A DNA stretch of 64,000 nt from Lysobacteraceae bacterium (GTDB taxonomy: Bacteria > Pseudomonadota > Gammaproteobacteria > Xanthomonadales > Xanthomonadaceae). Below, piece by piece: positions 16,564-26,017 of this stretch. The DNA lies in NCBI GenBank assembly GCA_023954075.1, contig JAMLIV010000016.1, positions 17,894 to 81,893 of the forward strand, read 5' to 3'. The notes beneath the pieces were generated by a model. That model ran no database searches. It had not been told where the DNA came from and was given only the letters and a program-made list of their open reading frames with translations. Each line of letters begins with the position of its first letter. Within the stretch, counting starts at the first letter, position 1. The position numbers and the translations under genes were made by a program.

Positions 16564-17814
16564 ATGAGCGGGAAGGGGAAACGGGATATGGACGAGGCGC
16601 TGGAGCGAGGCCGGCTGCGGGTCGCTGGATTCACCAATCCGGAAATGGAGTACCAGCTTCTTCGGCAGCTCGGCGCGATCCGCTACGGCGGCGCGGCGCT
16701 GGGCGAATGCCTGGGCCTGGCGCAGCAGATCGAAGACGGCAATCCGCAAAGCTGGGTCGACGCGTTTGCAGCCGCGGCGGCGCGCCAGCAAGCGGACGCG
16801 GAGCGGCGCGCGGCGCGCGGGCATGCGATCAGCGCGCGCGACGGTTTGCTGGTGGCCTGCAACAGCTGGCGGGCGGCCGAGTACTACGCCGCCGCCGACG
16901 ATCCGCGCCATGCGCAGTACGGGTTGGCCAGCCGCGACTGCTTTCTGGCCGCGATGCGCGTCGGTGGGCACCACTGCGAGGAAGTCACCCTGTCCTGCGG
17001 CAGCCTCGGCCTGCCGGCCTACTATCTGCTGCCAGCCAAGGTGGGAACCGAACCCGGCAAAACGCTGATGATCATCAGCGGCTACGACGGCACGCTGGAG
17101 GAAACCTGGCTCGCCTACGGCCGCGCGGCGCTGGAGCGCGGCTACCGCGTGCTGCTGTTCACCGGGCCGGGCCAGATGGACACGCTGCGCTTTCATCCGG
17201 GGCTGGAATTCGCGCCGGACTTCGAGCGCGTCGGCACGCCCGCGGTGGACTACCTTCTGGGCCGCGCGGAAACGGATCGCGCGCGCATCGCGCTGATGGG
17301 CATCAGCTTCGGCGGCTATTTCGCCACCCGCATCGCGGTGCACGAGCCGCGCATCCGCGCGCTGATCCCCAATTCCCCGATCCTGGACCTGCACGCCTAC
17401 ATGACCTCGTTCGCGGGCTTCGATCCGGCGCGGATGCCCGATGCCGATGACTTTGGCGTGGCCGATCTCGAGCGGATTCCGGAAGACATCATGCCCGTCC
17501 AGACGCGGCTGATGTCGCGCAACCTGATGCTGCGCGTGGGCGGCGGCAGCTTCAAGGCCGCCTACCGGCGGCTGCAGGCATTCCGGATCGGGGACGAGGA
17601 GCTGGCCGGCCTGCGCTGCGCCTCGCTGGCGCTGGCGGGCGAAGGCGAGGGGCGCGAGCCGATAGCGCAGTACCGGCGCTTTCTGGCCCGGGTGCCGCGC
17701 GCGACCGGGCACCTGTTCGGCAAGGATGAAGGTGCCGAGGGGCACTGCCAATCGGGCAACCTGGCGTTTTCCGCGGCGGTTTCGATGGACTGGCTCAACG
17801 AGACCTTTGCCTGA
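16564..17814 (+). CDS. Alpha/beta hydrolase of the FrsA / 2,6-dihydroxypseudooxynicotine hydrolase-like family
   Basis: A cytoplasmic protein of 416 residues with a helical N-terminal lid part (about 1-150) and an alpha/beta hydrolase domain after it. The nucleophile is Ser248 in GISFGG. The N-terminal side of the core reads LMIISGYDGTLEETW (likely the oxyanion-hole loop), and the C-terminal GAEGHCQSG carries the probable catalytic histidine, as in the fungal and Arthrobacter hydrolases that cleave C-C bonds or act on acyl compounds. Two starts are possible: ATG 16564 and ATG 16588, the second with a purine-rich stretch just upstream. The natural substrate is unknown. The neighbouring DUF3089 hydrolase is convergent, so no operon clue exists. 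Confidence 0.75.
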   Translation: MSGKGKRDMDEALERGRLRVAGFTNPEMEYQLLRQLGAIRYGGAALGECLGLAQQIEDGNPQSWVDAFAAAAARQQADAERRAARGHAISARDGLLVACNSWRAAEYYAAADDPRHAQYGLASRDCFLAAMRVGGHHCEEVTLSCGSLGLPAYYLLPAKVGTEPGKTLMIISGYDGTLEETWLAYGRAALERGYRVLLFTGPGQMDTLRFHPGLEFAPDFERVGTPAVDYLLGRAETDRARIALMGISFGGYFATRIAVHEPRIRALIPNSPILDLHAYMTSFAGFDPARMPDADDFGVADLERIPEDIMPVQTRLMSRNLMLRVGGGSFKAAYRRLQAFRIGDEELAGLRCASLALAGEGEGREPIAQYRRFLARVPRATGHLFGKDEGAEGHCQSGNLAFSAAVSMDWLNETFA

Positions 17815-17834
17815 CCGGGAAACCGGTCGCTTTC

Positions 17835-19253
17835 TCAGCGCCCGGCGTCCATCACCACCAGCGCCAGCTCGGCGTGGTCGCTGCCGTGGGCGTTGCTGGC
17901 GCTGATTCGCAGCGCAAAAGTACCGGCCTCGTACACGGTGCCGTGGATCACGCCGCGCCGCGCATCCAGCGCCAGCCCCGGCGGCAGCCCCATGACCTCG
18001 AAGGACACCACCGGATTCCGGACTGCGATCCGATGGTGCCATGGTCTTCCGACCGGTGCCTGCACGCGCGCGGTCGCGCCGAGCAGCGGCTCGCGTGCGC
18101 CGTGGCGCAACCGCCAGGCGTTCAGCCGCAGGCGCGCGTTCTCGCGCAGGTCGAGCCAGAAGAGCGCGATGTCGAAGACGTGGAGGTTGCGCCCGCCGAA
18201 CACGCCGCCGTCGTCGAAGCATGTCGCCGGCAGCACGCCCGGCGAGACGCGCGTGTAGCCGCCCCGCAGGATGGTCGAGACCTGCTGCGGCAGCAGCGCG
18301 GCATAGGTCTCCCGGGTGCCGAACGGCACCGCGCCGCGGTGCCGGCGCGCCGGCGTGCGGGCGCGTCGGGCATCCCAGCTCACCGGATTCATCCCGGCGA
18401 GCGGCCCGTCGGGCGGCGCGATCCAGCGCTGCGCGGCGCGACTCCAGTACGCGTTGTCCTGCCGCCACTGCGCAATTTCCTCCGGCTGCGCCCCCTCGCC
18501 GAAGGTTTGCCAGATGGCCACGCAGCCCACCTGCGACGGACGCTCGCAGGGCGGCAGGCGGATCAGGTCGTCCCGGAAGAATGCGCGCGGGATCGGCTGC
18601 CCGGGCAGGTAGGCGGCGACCAGCAGGTCTTCCATCGGCGTGCCCTGGATCGCCTCCAACAGCAGGCGCTGGGCGTGGTTGGTGCCCTGGCTGTGGCCCA
18701 CCAGAAAGAAGGGGCGGCCCTGGTTGTAGTGCGTCGCGTAGTGTCGGAACGCGGCCAGCACGTCGGCGTAAGCGAGGTTGAGCGGGGCCTGCTGCGCCTG
18801 CGCGTCCAGCGCATAGGTCGACAAGGTGATCTGGCGGTAGCGCGGCGCGTACACTCGCGCCACCGCGTTGAACGGCGTGGCCTGGGTGAGCAGCATCAGT
18901 TCGGCCATGTGGTTGGCGTCCGCATCATCCAGCGACGCATTGCGCACGTCCTCGCGCATCGCCGTGGTCGGATGCACATAGAACACGTCGGCCACCGCCT
19001 GTGCCTGCAGATCGGAAAACCCCGCGCCGCGCGGCGTCGCCATCGCCGCCGACGGATGATCGGGAAGCGCCAGCCAGTGATCGGCCTGACCGTAGTCCAA
19101 CGCCGCCCCGATCGGCACGTCGCCGCCCTGCGCGTGCGGCGCAGCACCCAGCCATCCGATCAGGAGCCCCACGGCGCACGCACCGCGCAGGCTGCGAAGC
19201 CGCCGGCGCGCGGATCGCGCCATCGTGTTCCATCGCGGATCGGGAAGCGTCAT
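17835..19253 (-). CDS. Exported DUF3089-type alpha/beta hydrolase with C-terminal Ig-like domain
   Basis: A protein of 472 residues. The start at 19253 has GAGGAG 7 bases upstream. An arginine-rich N-terminus and the hydrophobic stretch GACAVGLLIGWLGAAPHAQG form a signal peptide. DUF3089 features follow: DVFYVHPTTAM, YAPRYRQITLSTYAL, PFFLVGHSQGTNHAQRLL (nucleophile serine in GHSQG) and VAAYLPGQPIP. The last 90 residues form a He_PIG/cadherin-like Ig fold (VMGLPPGLALDARRGVIHG, then GTFALRISASNAHGS). Members act on esters or lactones in the periplasm, but no substrate is established. It is probably single and ends 20 bases from the convergent hydrolase gene. Confidence 0.8.
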   Translation of the reverse strand: MTLPDPRWNTMARSARRRLRSLRGACAVGLLIGWLGAAPHAQGGDVPIGAALDYGQADHWLALPDHPSAAMATPRGAGFSDLQAQAVADVFYVHPTTAMREDVRNASLDDADANHMAELMLLTQATPFNAVARVYAPRYRQITLSTYALDAQAQQAPLNLAYADVLAAFRHYATHYNQGRPFFLVGHSQGTNHAQRLLLEAIQGTPMEDLLVAAYLPGQPIPRAFFRDDLIRLPPCERPSQVGCVAIWQTFGEGAQPEEIAQWRQDNAYWSRAAQRWIAPPDGPLAGMNPVSWDARRARTPARRHRGAVPFGTRETYAALLPQQVSTILRGGYTRVSPGVLPATCFDDGGVFGGRNLHVFDIALFWLDLRENARLRLNAWRLRHGAREPLLGATARVQAPVGRPWHHRIAVRNPVVSFEVMGLPPGLALDARRGVIHGTVYEAGTFALRISASNAHGSDHAELALVVMDAGR

Positions 19254-19444
19254 CGCGGTCTCCTCGGGCAGGAAGGGTGCGGAACCCCGCGGCGGACGTG
19301 GCGATCCCGGCACCGCCAGCTTAGGTGCCAGCCCGCGTCGCGCATAGCGCCGGCTGCCGCGCGGGCTTCGGCCCGGCGTCGGGCCACACCGCTTGCGGCC
19401 TTGCGGATCCTGGCCGCAGGTCCGGCAACCCGCCGCCGCAGCGC

Positions 19445-21277
19445 TTATTCCACCGTCACGCTCTTGGCCAGATTGCGCGGCTTGTCGACGTCGGTGCCGC
19501 GCGCCAGGGCGGTGTGATAGGCAAGCAGCTGCACCGGGATCGCGTGCACGATGGGAGACAGGATCCCGACGTGGCGCGGGGTGCGGATGACGTGCACGCC
19601 TTCGGACTGGGTGAAGCTGCTGTCGGCGTCGGCGAAGACGAACATCTCGCCGCCGCGCGCGCGCACTTCCTGGATGTTGGATTTCACCTTTTCCAGGAGC
19701 GCGTCGTTGGGCGCGATGACGACCACCGGCATGGCCTCGTCCACCAGCGCCAGCGGGCCATGCTTGAGCTCGCCGGCGGGGTAGCCTTCGGCGTGGATGT
19801 AGGAAATTTCCTTGAGCTTCAACGCGCCTTCCAGCGCGATCGGATAGTGCGTGCCGCGGCCGAGGAACAGGGCGTGCTGGCGCGGCGCGAATTTTTCCGC
19901 CCACGACGCCACCTGCGGCTCCAGGTTGAGCGCGTGCTGCACGCTGCCGGGCAGATGCCGCAGGTCATCGAGCAGCGCCGCTTCGCGTTCGGCATCGACC
20001 TGCCCGCGCAGTTTTCCGAGCGTGACCGCCAGCGCGAACAGCGCCACCAGCTGCGTGGTGAAGGCCTTGGTGGACGCCACGCCGATTTCCGCACCGGCAC
20101 GGGTGTGGAACACCAGCCGGCTGGCGCGCGGGATGGCGCTCTCGGGCACGTTGCAGATCGACAGGGTCTTGTCCTGTCCCTGCGCCTTGGCGTATTTGAG
20201 CGCCTCCATCGTGTCCAGGGTTTCGCCGGACTGGGAGATGGTGACGATGAGCTGTTTCGGGTTCGCCACCACGCGGCGATAGCGGTATTCGCTGGCGATG
20301 TCGACGGCGCAGGGAAGACCGGCGAGCGCTTCGATCCAGTAGCGCGCGGTCAGGCCGGCGTAATAGCTGGTGCCGCAGGCCAGAACCTGCACCGAGTCCA
20401 CGTCGGCGAGAAGCCGCGCGGCGTCCGCTCCGAACAGCACCGCGTCGAACCCGCCGGCATCGACGATGCCCTCCACGGTGTCGCCGATGGCGCGCGGCTG
20501 CTCGTGGATCTCCTTCTGCATGAAGTGGCGGTACGGGCCCAGCTCGAGCGAGGCGAGCGAGACATCGGAGACGTGCACCTCGCGCGTGACGGGCGCATCG
20601 TCGGCATCGAACACCCGCACCGCATCGCAGCTCAGCTCGGCGGTGTCGCCCTCCTCCAGGAAGATCACCCGGCGGGTGGCGGAAACGATCGCGGAAACGT
20701 CGGAAGCGACGAAGTTCTCGCCGTCGCCCAGGCCGACCAGCAGGGGACAGCCCACGCGCGCGGCCACCAGGGTGAAAGGATCGCGCCGGTCGATCACCGC
20801 CAGCGCGTAGGCACCGTGCAGCTCCTTCACCGCCTGCTGCAAGGCGCCGATCAGGCTGGCGCCCCGCGCGCGGTGGTGGTGGATGAGGTGGGCGATGACT
20901 TCGGTATCGGTCTGCGATTCGAACCGGTAGCCAAGCGCGATCAGGCGCTCGCGCTGCGCCTCGTGGTTCTCGATGATGCCGTTGTGCACCAGCGCCAGCT
21001 CGCCATGGCTGATGTGCGGGTGCGCGTTGGATTCGGTGACGCCGCCGTGCGTGGCCCAGCGCGTATGGCCGATGCCGAGGGTCGCGCTGAATCCTTCAGC
21101 CAATGCCGCCGATTCCATTTCCGCCACCCGCCCGGTGCGGCGCACGCGGTGCACGTCCTCGTTGGCGATCACCGCGATGCCGGCCGAATCATAGCCACGG
21201 TATTCCAGCCGCTTGAGGCCATCGACCAGCAGGGGAACGACGTCACGATGGGCGATGGCGCCGACGATTCCACACAT
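19445..21277 (-). CDS. glmS: Glutamine-fructose-6-phosphate aminotransferase (isomerizing)
   Basis: GlmS makes glucosamine-6-phosphate from fructose-6-phosphate and glutamine, the entry step to UDP-GlcNAc, peptidoglycan and LPS. The 610 residues equal the usual length. After Met1 comes the nucleophile Cys2 (MCGIVGAI), then [19 protein letters not shown] and NGIIEN in the class II glutaminase domain. Two SIS domains follow ([38 protein letters not shown]) and the C-terminal end is [13 protein letters not shown]. The start at 21277 is fixed by Cys2. It is divergent from the efflux operon. In many relatives glmS follows glmU, but here they are 22 kb apart. No glmS ribozyme-like or GlmZ target feature was recognised in the 5' region. 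Confidence 0.97.
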   Translation of the reverse strand: MCGIVGAIAHRDVVPLLVDGLKRLEYRGYDSAGIAVIANEDVHRVRRTGRVAEMESAALAEGFSATLGIGHTRWATHGGVTESNAHPHISHGELALVHNGIIENHEAQRERLIALGYRFESQTDTEVIAHLIHHHRARGASLIGALQQAVKELHGAYALAVIDRRDPFTLVAARVGCPLLVGLGDGENFVASDVSAIVSATRRVIFLEEGDTAELSCDAVRVFDADDAPVTREVHVSDVSLASLELGPYRHFMQKEIHEQPRAIGDTVEGIVDAGGFDAVLFGADAARLLADVDSVQVLACGTSYYAGLTARYWIEALAGLPCAVDIASEYRYRRVVANPKQLIVTISQSGETLDTMEALKYAKAQGQDKTLSICNVPESAIPRASRLVFHTRAGAEIGVASTKAFTTQLVALFALAVTLGKLRGQVDAEREAALLDDLRHLPGSVQHALNLEPQVASWAEKFAPRQHALFLGRGTHYPIALEGALKLKEISYIHAEGYPAGELKHGPLALVDEAMPVVVIAPNDALLEKVKSNIQEVRARGGEMFVFADADSSFTQSEGVHVIRTPRHVGILSPIVHAIPVQLLAYHTALARGTDVDKPRNLAKSVTVE

Positions 21278-21344
21278 GGAGCTTCTCAAGGGCGGGACGG
21301 GGCGGGAAGTATCGCATGCACCCCGTCCGGGGATTGTGGCAAAC

Positions 21345-21356
21345 GTCCGGCCGGAC
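21345..21356. promoter_or_regulatory. Perfect palindrome upstream of the sigma-54 promoter (candidate enhancer site)
   Basis: GTCCGGCCGGAC is a perfect 12-bp palindrome about 65-75 bases upstream of the -24 element of the efflux operon, followed by a second GGACAG. Its position suits an enhancer for the NtrC-type regulator encoded at the end of the cluster. A-rich sequence (AAAAAACACTGCAAAAAC) lies between it and the promoter and could bend or bind IHF. It also overlaps the divergent glmS 5' region. Confidence 0.4.
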
Positions 21357-21421
21357 AGGGCGGACAGCGGGCGGGATATAAAAAACACTGCAAAAACAAA
21401 TGGCTGCGGCGGATAAATGGT

Positions 21422-21437
21422 TGGCATGCATCCTGCC
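21422..21437 (+). promoter_or_regulatory. Sigma-54 (-24/-12) promoter of the efflux operon
   Basis: TGGCATG, four bases, then CTGCC places GG and GC exactly 12 bases apart, as in the sigma-54 consensus TGGCACG-N4-TTGCA, with differences only at weakly conserved positions. The start of transcription would be near 21448, giving a leader of about 23 bases before the adaptor gene ATG at 21471. An NtrC-type activator and its kinase are encoded at the end of the same cluster. Confidence 0.7.
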
Positions 21438-21470
21438 TTATGAACAGGAGTATCCCGATCCGAGCCCTCC

Positions 21471-22751
21471 ATGATCCGTGACACTTCCGCCCAAGACAGC
21501 CTGCGCAGCCCGCTCGACATCCGCCGCCGCACGCGTCGCCGCTGGCTGATCCTCGCCGCTGCGGGCCTTGCCTTCGTGCTGGCGCTGGCATGGCTGGTGT
21601 CGGGCTGGTCGACTGGTGGCCGTTCGGTTGATGCCTCGCGTCTGCGCATCGCCACCGTCACCCGCGGCGATCTGGTGCGCGACTTGTCGGCCGAGGCGCG
21701 TGTCATCACCGCCAACAGCCCCACCCTGTACGCCATCGCCGGCGGCACCGTGCGCCTGGACGTGGTCGCCGGCGACGCCGTAAGTGCGGGACAGACACTG
21801 GCCAGCATCGACAGCCCGGAACTGCGCAGCCGGCTGGTGCAGGAGGAATCCACCCTGGCCAGCCTGGAAGGCGAATCGCGCCGCGCCGGCCTGGATGCAC
21901 GGCTGGCCCGCTTCGAGGCGCGCAAGCTGCTCGACCAGGCCCGGGTGGAACAGACCGCCGCCCAGCGCGACCTGGAGCGCATGCAGCGCGCCTTCGACCT
22001 GGGCGCGCTGCCGCGCAACGATCTGGATCGCGCCCGCGACAACCTGCGCAAGGCCGAGATCGGCGTCGCCGCCGCGCGCGAAAGCCACGAGTTGCAGTTG
22101 CAGGGCACAAAGATCGATGCCGAGAACAAGCGTCTGCTGGCGATCCGCCAGAAGGCCGTGGTCGATGAGCTGCAACGCCAGGTCGACGCCCTGGCCTTGC
22201 GCGCGCCCTTCGACGGACAGGTCGGCCAGGTGCAGGTGGCACAGGGTGCCAACGTCGCCATCCACGCACCGATCCTGAGCGTGGTGGATCTGTCGGAATT
22301 CGAGGTGGAAGTGCGCGTGCCCGAAAGTTTCGCGCGTGACCTTGCCATCGGCATTCCCGCCGAAGTGCGCGGCAACGCCGCGATGTACACCGCGAGCGTG
22401 GCGGCGGTATCACCCGAAGTGGTCAATGGCGAAGTGACCGCACGGCTGCGCTTCGACGAGGGCGAACAGCCGCCCGGCCTGCGCCAGAACCAGCGCCTTT
22501 CCGCCCGCATCGTGCTGGACCGTCGCGATGACATCCTGCGGATCGAGCGCGGCCCCTTCCTGGAACAGGGTGGTGGCCGCTATGCCTGGGTGGTCGAGGG
22601 CAGCAGCGCGGTGCGCCGCCCGATCCAGCTCGGCGTGGCCGGGCTGGATGCGGTGGAAGTGATATCCGGTTTGGAGGCCGGCGACCGGGTGGTGATTTCC
22701 GGTGCCGACCGCTTCGACAACGCGGACAGGGTCCGCATCACGGGAGACTGA
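21471..22751 (+). CDS. Periplasmic adaptor (HlyD/MacA-type membrane fusion protein)
   Basis: A protein of 426 residues with an arginine-rich cytoplasmic start, one membrane helix ([19 protein letters not shown], about 26-45) and then the adaptor layout: a barrel-sandwich half ([20 protein letters not shown]), a long coiled-coil hairpin (about 120-230, rich in Glu/Arg/Ala), the second lipoyl half ([18 protein letters not shown]), and a beta-barrel and membrane-proximal domain ending [20 protein letters not shown]. It should link the inner-membrane ABC complex to a TolC-like outer-membrane channel, which is not in the window. It is the first gene of the operon, 3 bases before the ATPase gene. 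No strong ribosome site lies right before the ATG (AGGAG is about 20 bases upstream). Confidence 0.9.
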   Translation: MIRDTSAQDSLRSPLDIRRRTRRRWLILAAAGLAFVLALAWLVSGWSTGGRSVDASRLRIATVTRGDLVRDLSAEARVITANSPTLYAIAGGTVRLDVVAGDAVSAGQTLASIDSPELRSRLVQEESTLASLEGESRRAGLDARLARFEARKLLDQARVEQTAAQRDLERMQRAFDLGALPRNDLDRARDNLRKAEIGVAAARESHELQLQGTKIDAENKRLLAIRQKAVVDELQRQVDALALRAPFDGQVGQVQVAQGANVAIHAPILSVVDLSEFEVEVRVPESFARDLAIGIPAEVRGNAAMYTASVAAVSPEVVNGEVTARLRFDEGEQPPGLRQNQRLSARIVLDRRDDILRIERGPFLEQGGGRYAWVVEGSSAVRRPIQLGVAGLDAVEVISGLEAGDRVVISGADRFDNADRVRITGD

Positions 22752-22754
22752 GCC

Positions 22755-23447
22755 ATGCTCAACATGCAAGACGTCAGCAAGATCTATCGCACCGAACTGG
22801 TCGAAACCCACGCCCTGCGCGCGCTCGACCTCGTCGTGAAGGAAGGCGAGTTCGTCGCCGTCACCGGCCCGTCCGGTTCGGGCAAGACGACCTTCCTCAA
22901 CATCGCCGGCCTGCTGGAGGAGTTCACCAGCGGCAGCTACGTGCTCGATGGCGTGGACGTCAAAGGTCTCGACGACAACGCCCGCTCGAAGCTGCGCAAC
23001 CGCAAGATCGGCTTCATCTTCCAGAGCTTCAACCTGATCCCCGACCTCAACCTGTTCGACAATGTCGACGTGCCGCTGCGCTATCGCGGCATGGGCGCGG
23101 CCGAGCGCCGCCAACGCATCGAAAAGGCGCTGACCGACGTGGGCCTGGGCTCGCGCATGAAGCACTACCCGGCGGAACTGTCCGGCGGCCAGCAGCAGCG
23201 CGCCGCCATCGCCCGCGCCCTGGCCGGCGACCCGCGCCTGCTGCTGGCGGACGAGCCCACCGGCAACCTCGATTCGCAAATGGCCCGCAGCGTGATGGAG
23301 CTGCTGGAGGACATCAACGCGCGCGGCACCACCATCGTGATGGTCACCCACGACGCCGAACTGGCTGCCCGCGCCCAGCGCAACGTGCATATCGTCGATG
23401 GCATGGCGACCGACCTGCAGCGTGGTTCGGTGCTGGCCTCGGCCTGA
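22755..23447 (+). CDS. ABC transporter ATPase, MacB/LolD type
   Basis: A protein of 230 residues with every ABC ATPase motif: Walker A GPSGSGKT (38-45), the Q-loop FIFQSFNLIPDL, signature LSGGQQQRAAIARAL, Walker B LLLADEPTGNLDS and an H-loop VTHDAEL. The ATPase is stand-alone, as in LolD and YknY systems, and must serve the MacB-type permeases downstream; it is the only ATPase for four permease genes. Energised by ATP, such mechanotransmission-type systems push substrates through the periplasm or from the membrane via the adaptor. Spacing of 3 bases to the adaptor gene and 2 bases to the first permease gene shows one operon. Confidence 0.95.
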   Translation: MLNMQDVSKIYRTELVETHALRALDLVVKEGEFVAVTGPSGSGKTTFLNIAGLLEEFTSGSYVLDGVDVKGLDDNARSKLRNRKIGFIFQSFNLIPDLNLFDNVDVPLRYRGMGAAERRQRIEKALTDVGLGSRMKHYPAELSGGQQQRAAIARALAGDPRLLLADEPTGNLDSQMARSVMELLEDINARGTTIVMVTHDAELAARAQRNVHIVDGMATDLQRGSVLASA

Positions 23448-23449
23448 CC

Positions 23450-24772
23450 ATGTTTGCCTACTACCTCAAACTCGCCCTGCGCAGTCTGCGTCGTCACCCG
23501 GTGTTGACCGTGTTGATGGTGCTGTCGATTGCCGTGGGCATCGGCGCGGCGATGACCACGCTGACGGTGATGCACCTGCTTTCCGGCGATCCGCTGCCGG
23601 GCCGCAGCCAGCATATCTTCTACCCGCAGGTGGACGCGCTTTCGACCGATCGCGCACGACGCCAGCCGCCGGACATGCTCGATTACACCTCCGCGATGGA
23701 CTTGTGGCGCGCCCAACGCGCCGACCGCCAGGCCCTGGTGAACGACAGCCGGATCAAGTTGCAGGCACCGGATACCGGGCATCCGTCGCTGATGACGACG
23801 ATGCTGTCCACCCACGCCGACTTCTTCCCGATGTTTGCCGTGCCCTTCGCCTTCGGGGGTGCCTGGACGGCCGAGGATGACGAGCGTCATGCGCGAGTCG
23901 CGGTGATTTCGGCGGATCTCAACGAAAAACTCTTCGGCGGCGACAACAGCGTCGGGCGAACGCTGCGCATCCGCGATGCCGAGGTCCGCATCGTCGGTGT
24001 GCTCGCACCGTGGCGGCCCTCGCCGCAATTCCACACCCTGGCCGGTGGCAACTTTTCGCAGGGCGATACCGCCAGCTTCTACGACACGCCGGAGGATGTG
24101 ATGGTGCCGTTCCAGACGGGGCTGGAAATCAACGACGGCCACTTTGCCCAGTTCACCTGCAATGCCCTGCCGGCCACGCCCGGTAGCCTGCAGAACACCG
24201 ATTGCGTGTGGTTGCAGTTGTGGGTGGAACTGGACAGTAACGCGAAAGTGGCCGATTACCGCCGTTTCGTCACCGACTACGCCGCGCAGCAAAAGGCGCT
24301 GGGGCGCATGCCGTTTCCGGAGAACGCCCGTCTGTTGTCGCTGATGGAATGGCTGGACTACAACCGGGTGGTGCCACGCGACGTGCGCCTGCAAAGCTGG
24401 TTGGCGCTGGCCTTCCTGCTGGTTTGCCTGTTCAACACGGTCGGCCTGCTGCTGGCGAAGTTCATGCGCCGTGGCGGTGAAATCGGCGTGCGTCGTGCGC
24501 TGGGTGCATCGAGGCGTTCGATCTTCGCCCAATGCCTGACCGAGGCGGGATTGACCGGAGTGATCGGCGGCGCGTTCGGACTGTTGCTGACCCTGCTCGG
24601 TCTTTGGGCGGTGCGCCGCCAGCCGGTGGAGTACGCCGACCTGATACACCTGGACATGCCGATGTTTGTGGCCACCTTCGCGCTTGCGCTGGCCGCCAGT
24701 GGGATCGCCGGGCTGTTCCCCGCCTTGCGTGCCAGCCGCATCGCGCCGGCCATGCAACTGAAAACACTCTGA
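23450..24772 (+). CDS. MacB/FtsX-type permease, pair 1 member A
   Basis: A protein of 440 residues with the MacB topology: one N-terminal membrane helix (LTVLMVLSIAVGIGAAMTTL), a large periplasmic domain (about 45-310; HADFFPMFAVPFAFGGAW is typical of the MacB_PCD domain), and three C-terminal helices of the FtsX domain (LALAFLLVCLFNTVGLLLA, then IGVRRALGASRRSIF and a last pair). It is clearly related to the gene at 26018, with which it shares the start MFAYYL and the MTTLTV and LSGDP motifs. It lacks an ATPase, which is supplied by the upstream gene. Substrate unknown. Confidence 0.9.
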   Translation: MFAYYLKLALRSLRRHPVLTVLMVLSIAVGIGAAMTTLTVMHLLSGDPLPGRSQHIFYPQVDALSTDRARRQPPDMLDYTSAMDLWRAQRADRQALVNDSRIKLQAPDTGHPSLMTTMLSTHADFFPMFAVPFAFGGAWTAEDDERHARVAVISADLNEKLFGGDNSVGRTLRIRDAEVRIVGVLAPWRPSPQFHTLAGGNFSQGDTASFYDTPEDVMVPFQTGLEINDGHFAQFTCNALPATPGSLQNTDCVWLQLWVELDSNAKVADYRRFVTDYAAQQKALGRMPFPENARLLSLMEWLDYNRVVPRDVRLQSWLALAFLLVCLFNTVGLLLAKFMRRGGEIGVRRALGASRRSIFAQCLTEAGLTGVIGGAFGLLLTLLGLWAVRRQPVEYADLIHLDMPMFVATFALALAASGIAGLFPALRASRIAPAMQLKTL

Positions 24773-24785
24773 GCGGAGCCGATAC

Positions 24786-26000
24786 ATGGACATCAAGCCG
24801 ATCATCTCCGCACTGCGTCGCCACCGTGTCGCCGCGGCACTGATCACGCTGGAAATCGCGTTGGCCTGCGCGGTGCTGTGCAATGCGTTCTTCCTGATCA
24901 ACAATCGCCAGGAACTGATGCGCATCGTCAGCGGAGTGGATGAAAGTGCCACCGGCGTGATCGCGTTGAGTGGTTGCGAGGGTTGCGGCAACGCCGACTT
25001 CAATGCGCGTGTGCTCGGCGCACTGCGTGCGATTCCCGGACTGCGTGCCGCCGGCACCGCAAACAGCACCCCGTTCGGCCCGCGTGCCGGCTACATGGGT
25101 GCCAGCCTCGACCGCGAGCAACAGCACTGGGCTGGCGTGCTGCACTTCTATCTGTTCGATGCCGCGGCGATCGAGGCGCTCGACCTGCATCCGGTGCAGG
25201 GCAGCCCCTTTGCTTCCGACGACTTCCAGCCCGTCGAGAACTTCATACCGACCGAGGCTCCGGTGTGGGTCACGCGTGCCTTGGCCGAGCATCTGTGGCC
25301 AGGGGAGAACCCGCTGGGCAGGGAATTGTGGAGCGGCGGGCATTTCCGTGTGACCGGCGTGGTGGAAAACTTCGCGGTCACCTCCCCGGGGCGCAGCGAA
25401 GAGGGTGTGGCCGGCGCGCAATGGTCGGTGATCGTGCCGGTGCGCGACGATGCACAATCGGGCAGCTACGTGCTGCGCGCCGATGCGCTCGACCTGCCCC
25501 GGGTGATGCAGGCCGCGCGCGAAGCGGTGGCGCGGGCCGTGCCCGAAGCGGTGCTTGACCTGCAGCAGAGCCGGGAACTGTCGGAGCTGCGTGAACACTA
25601 TTTCCGCAGTGACCGCGCGATGGCCTGGCTGTTGATCGGCGTGATCGCCGCAATGCTGCTGGTCACCGCGCTGGGCATCGTCGGCCTGGCCAGCTTCTGG
25701 GTGCAGCAGCGCACTCGCCAGATCGGCGTGCGGCGCGCGCTCGGTGCCACGCGCAGCGACATCCTGCGCTATTTCCAGACGGAGAATTTCCTGCTCGCCG
25801 GCATGGGCATCGCGCTCGGCATGGCATTGGCCTATGGCGGCAATCTGCTGCTGATGCGCCACTTCGAACTGGCGCGGCTGCCGCTGGCCTACCTTCCGGC
25901 CGGTGCCTGCCTGTTGTGGCTCATCGGCCAGGTCGCCGTGCTCGGCCCTGCCCTGCGTGCCGCCGCCATTCCCCCCGCCACCGCCACCCGCAGCGCCTGA
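24786..26000 (+). CDS. MacB/FtsX-type permease, pair 1 member B
   Basis: A protein of 404 residues with the same four-helix plus periplasmic-domain layout: first helix VAAALITLEIALACAVLCNAF, periplasmic domain (about 45-280) and FtsX domain with MAWLLIGVIAAMLLVTALGI and the hallmark IGVRRALGATRSDILRYFQTEN. Its closest relative in the window is the gene at 27474, which shares the start pattern M-I-P-LRRH and the ending AIPPATATRSA. The A and B types differ, so pair 1 probably forms a heterodimer with one A and one B subunit. It starts 13 bases after member A. Confidence 0.9.
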   Translation: MDIKPIISALRRHRVAAALITLEIALACAVLCNAFFLINNRQELMRIVSGVDESATGVIALSGCEGCGNADFNARVLGALRAIPGLRAAGTANSTPFGPRAGYMGASLDREQQHWAGVLHFYLFDAAAIEALDLHPVQGSPFASDDFQPVENFIPTEAPVWVTRALAEHLWPGENPLGRELWSGGHFRVTGVVENFAVTSPGRSEEGVAGAQWSVIVPVRDDAQSGSYVLRADALDLPRVMQAAREAVARAVPEAVLDLQQSRELSELREHYFRSDRAMAWLLIGVIAAMLLVTALGIVGLASFWVQQRTRQIGVRRALGATRSDILRYFQTENFLLAGMGIALGMALAYGGNLLLMRHFELARLPLAYLPAGACLLWLIGQVAVLGPALRAAAIPPATATRSA

Positions 26001-26017
26001 AAATCCGAGGAGCCGAA

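Noticed and set aside
19325..21481. 718-codon plus-strand frame opposite glmS
   Set aside because: Antisense of a certain gene, low-complexity composition and no ribosome site or domain.
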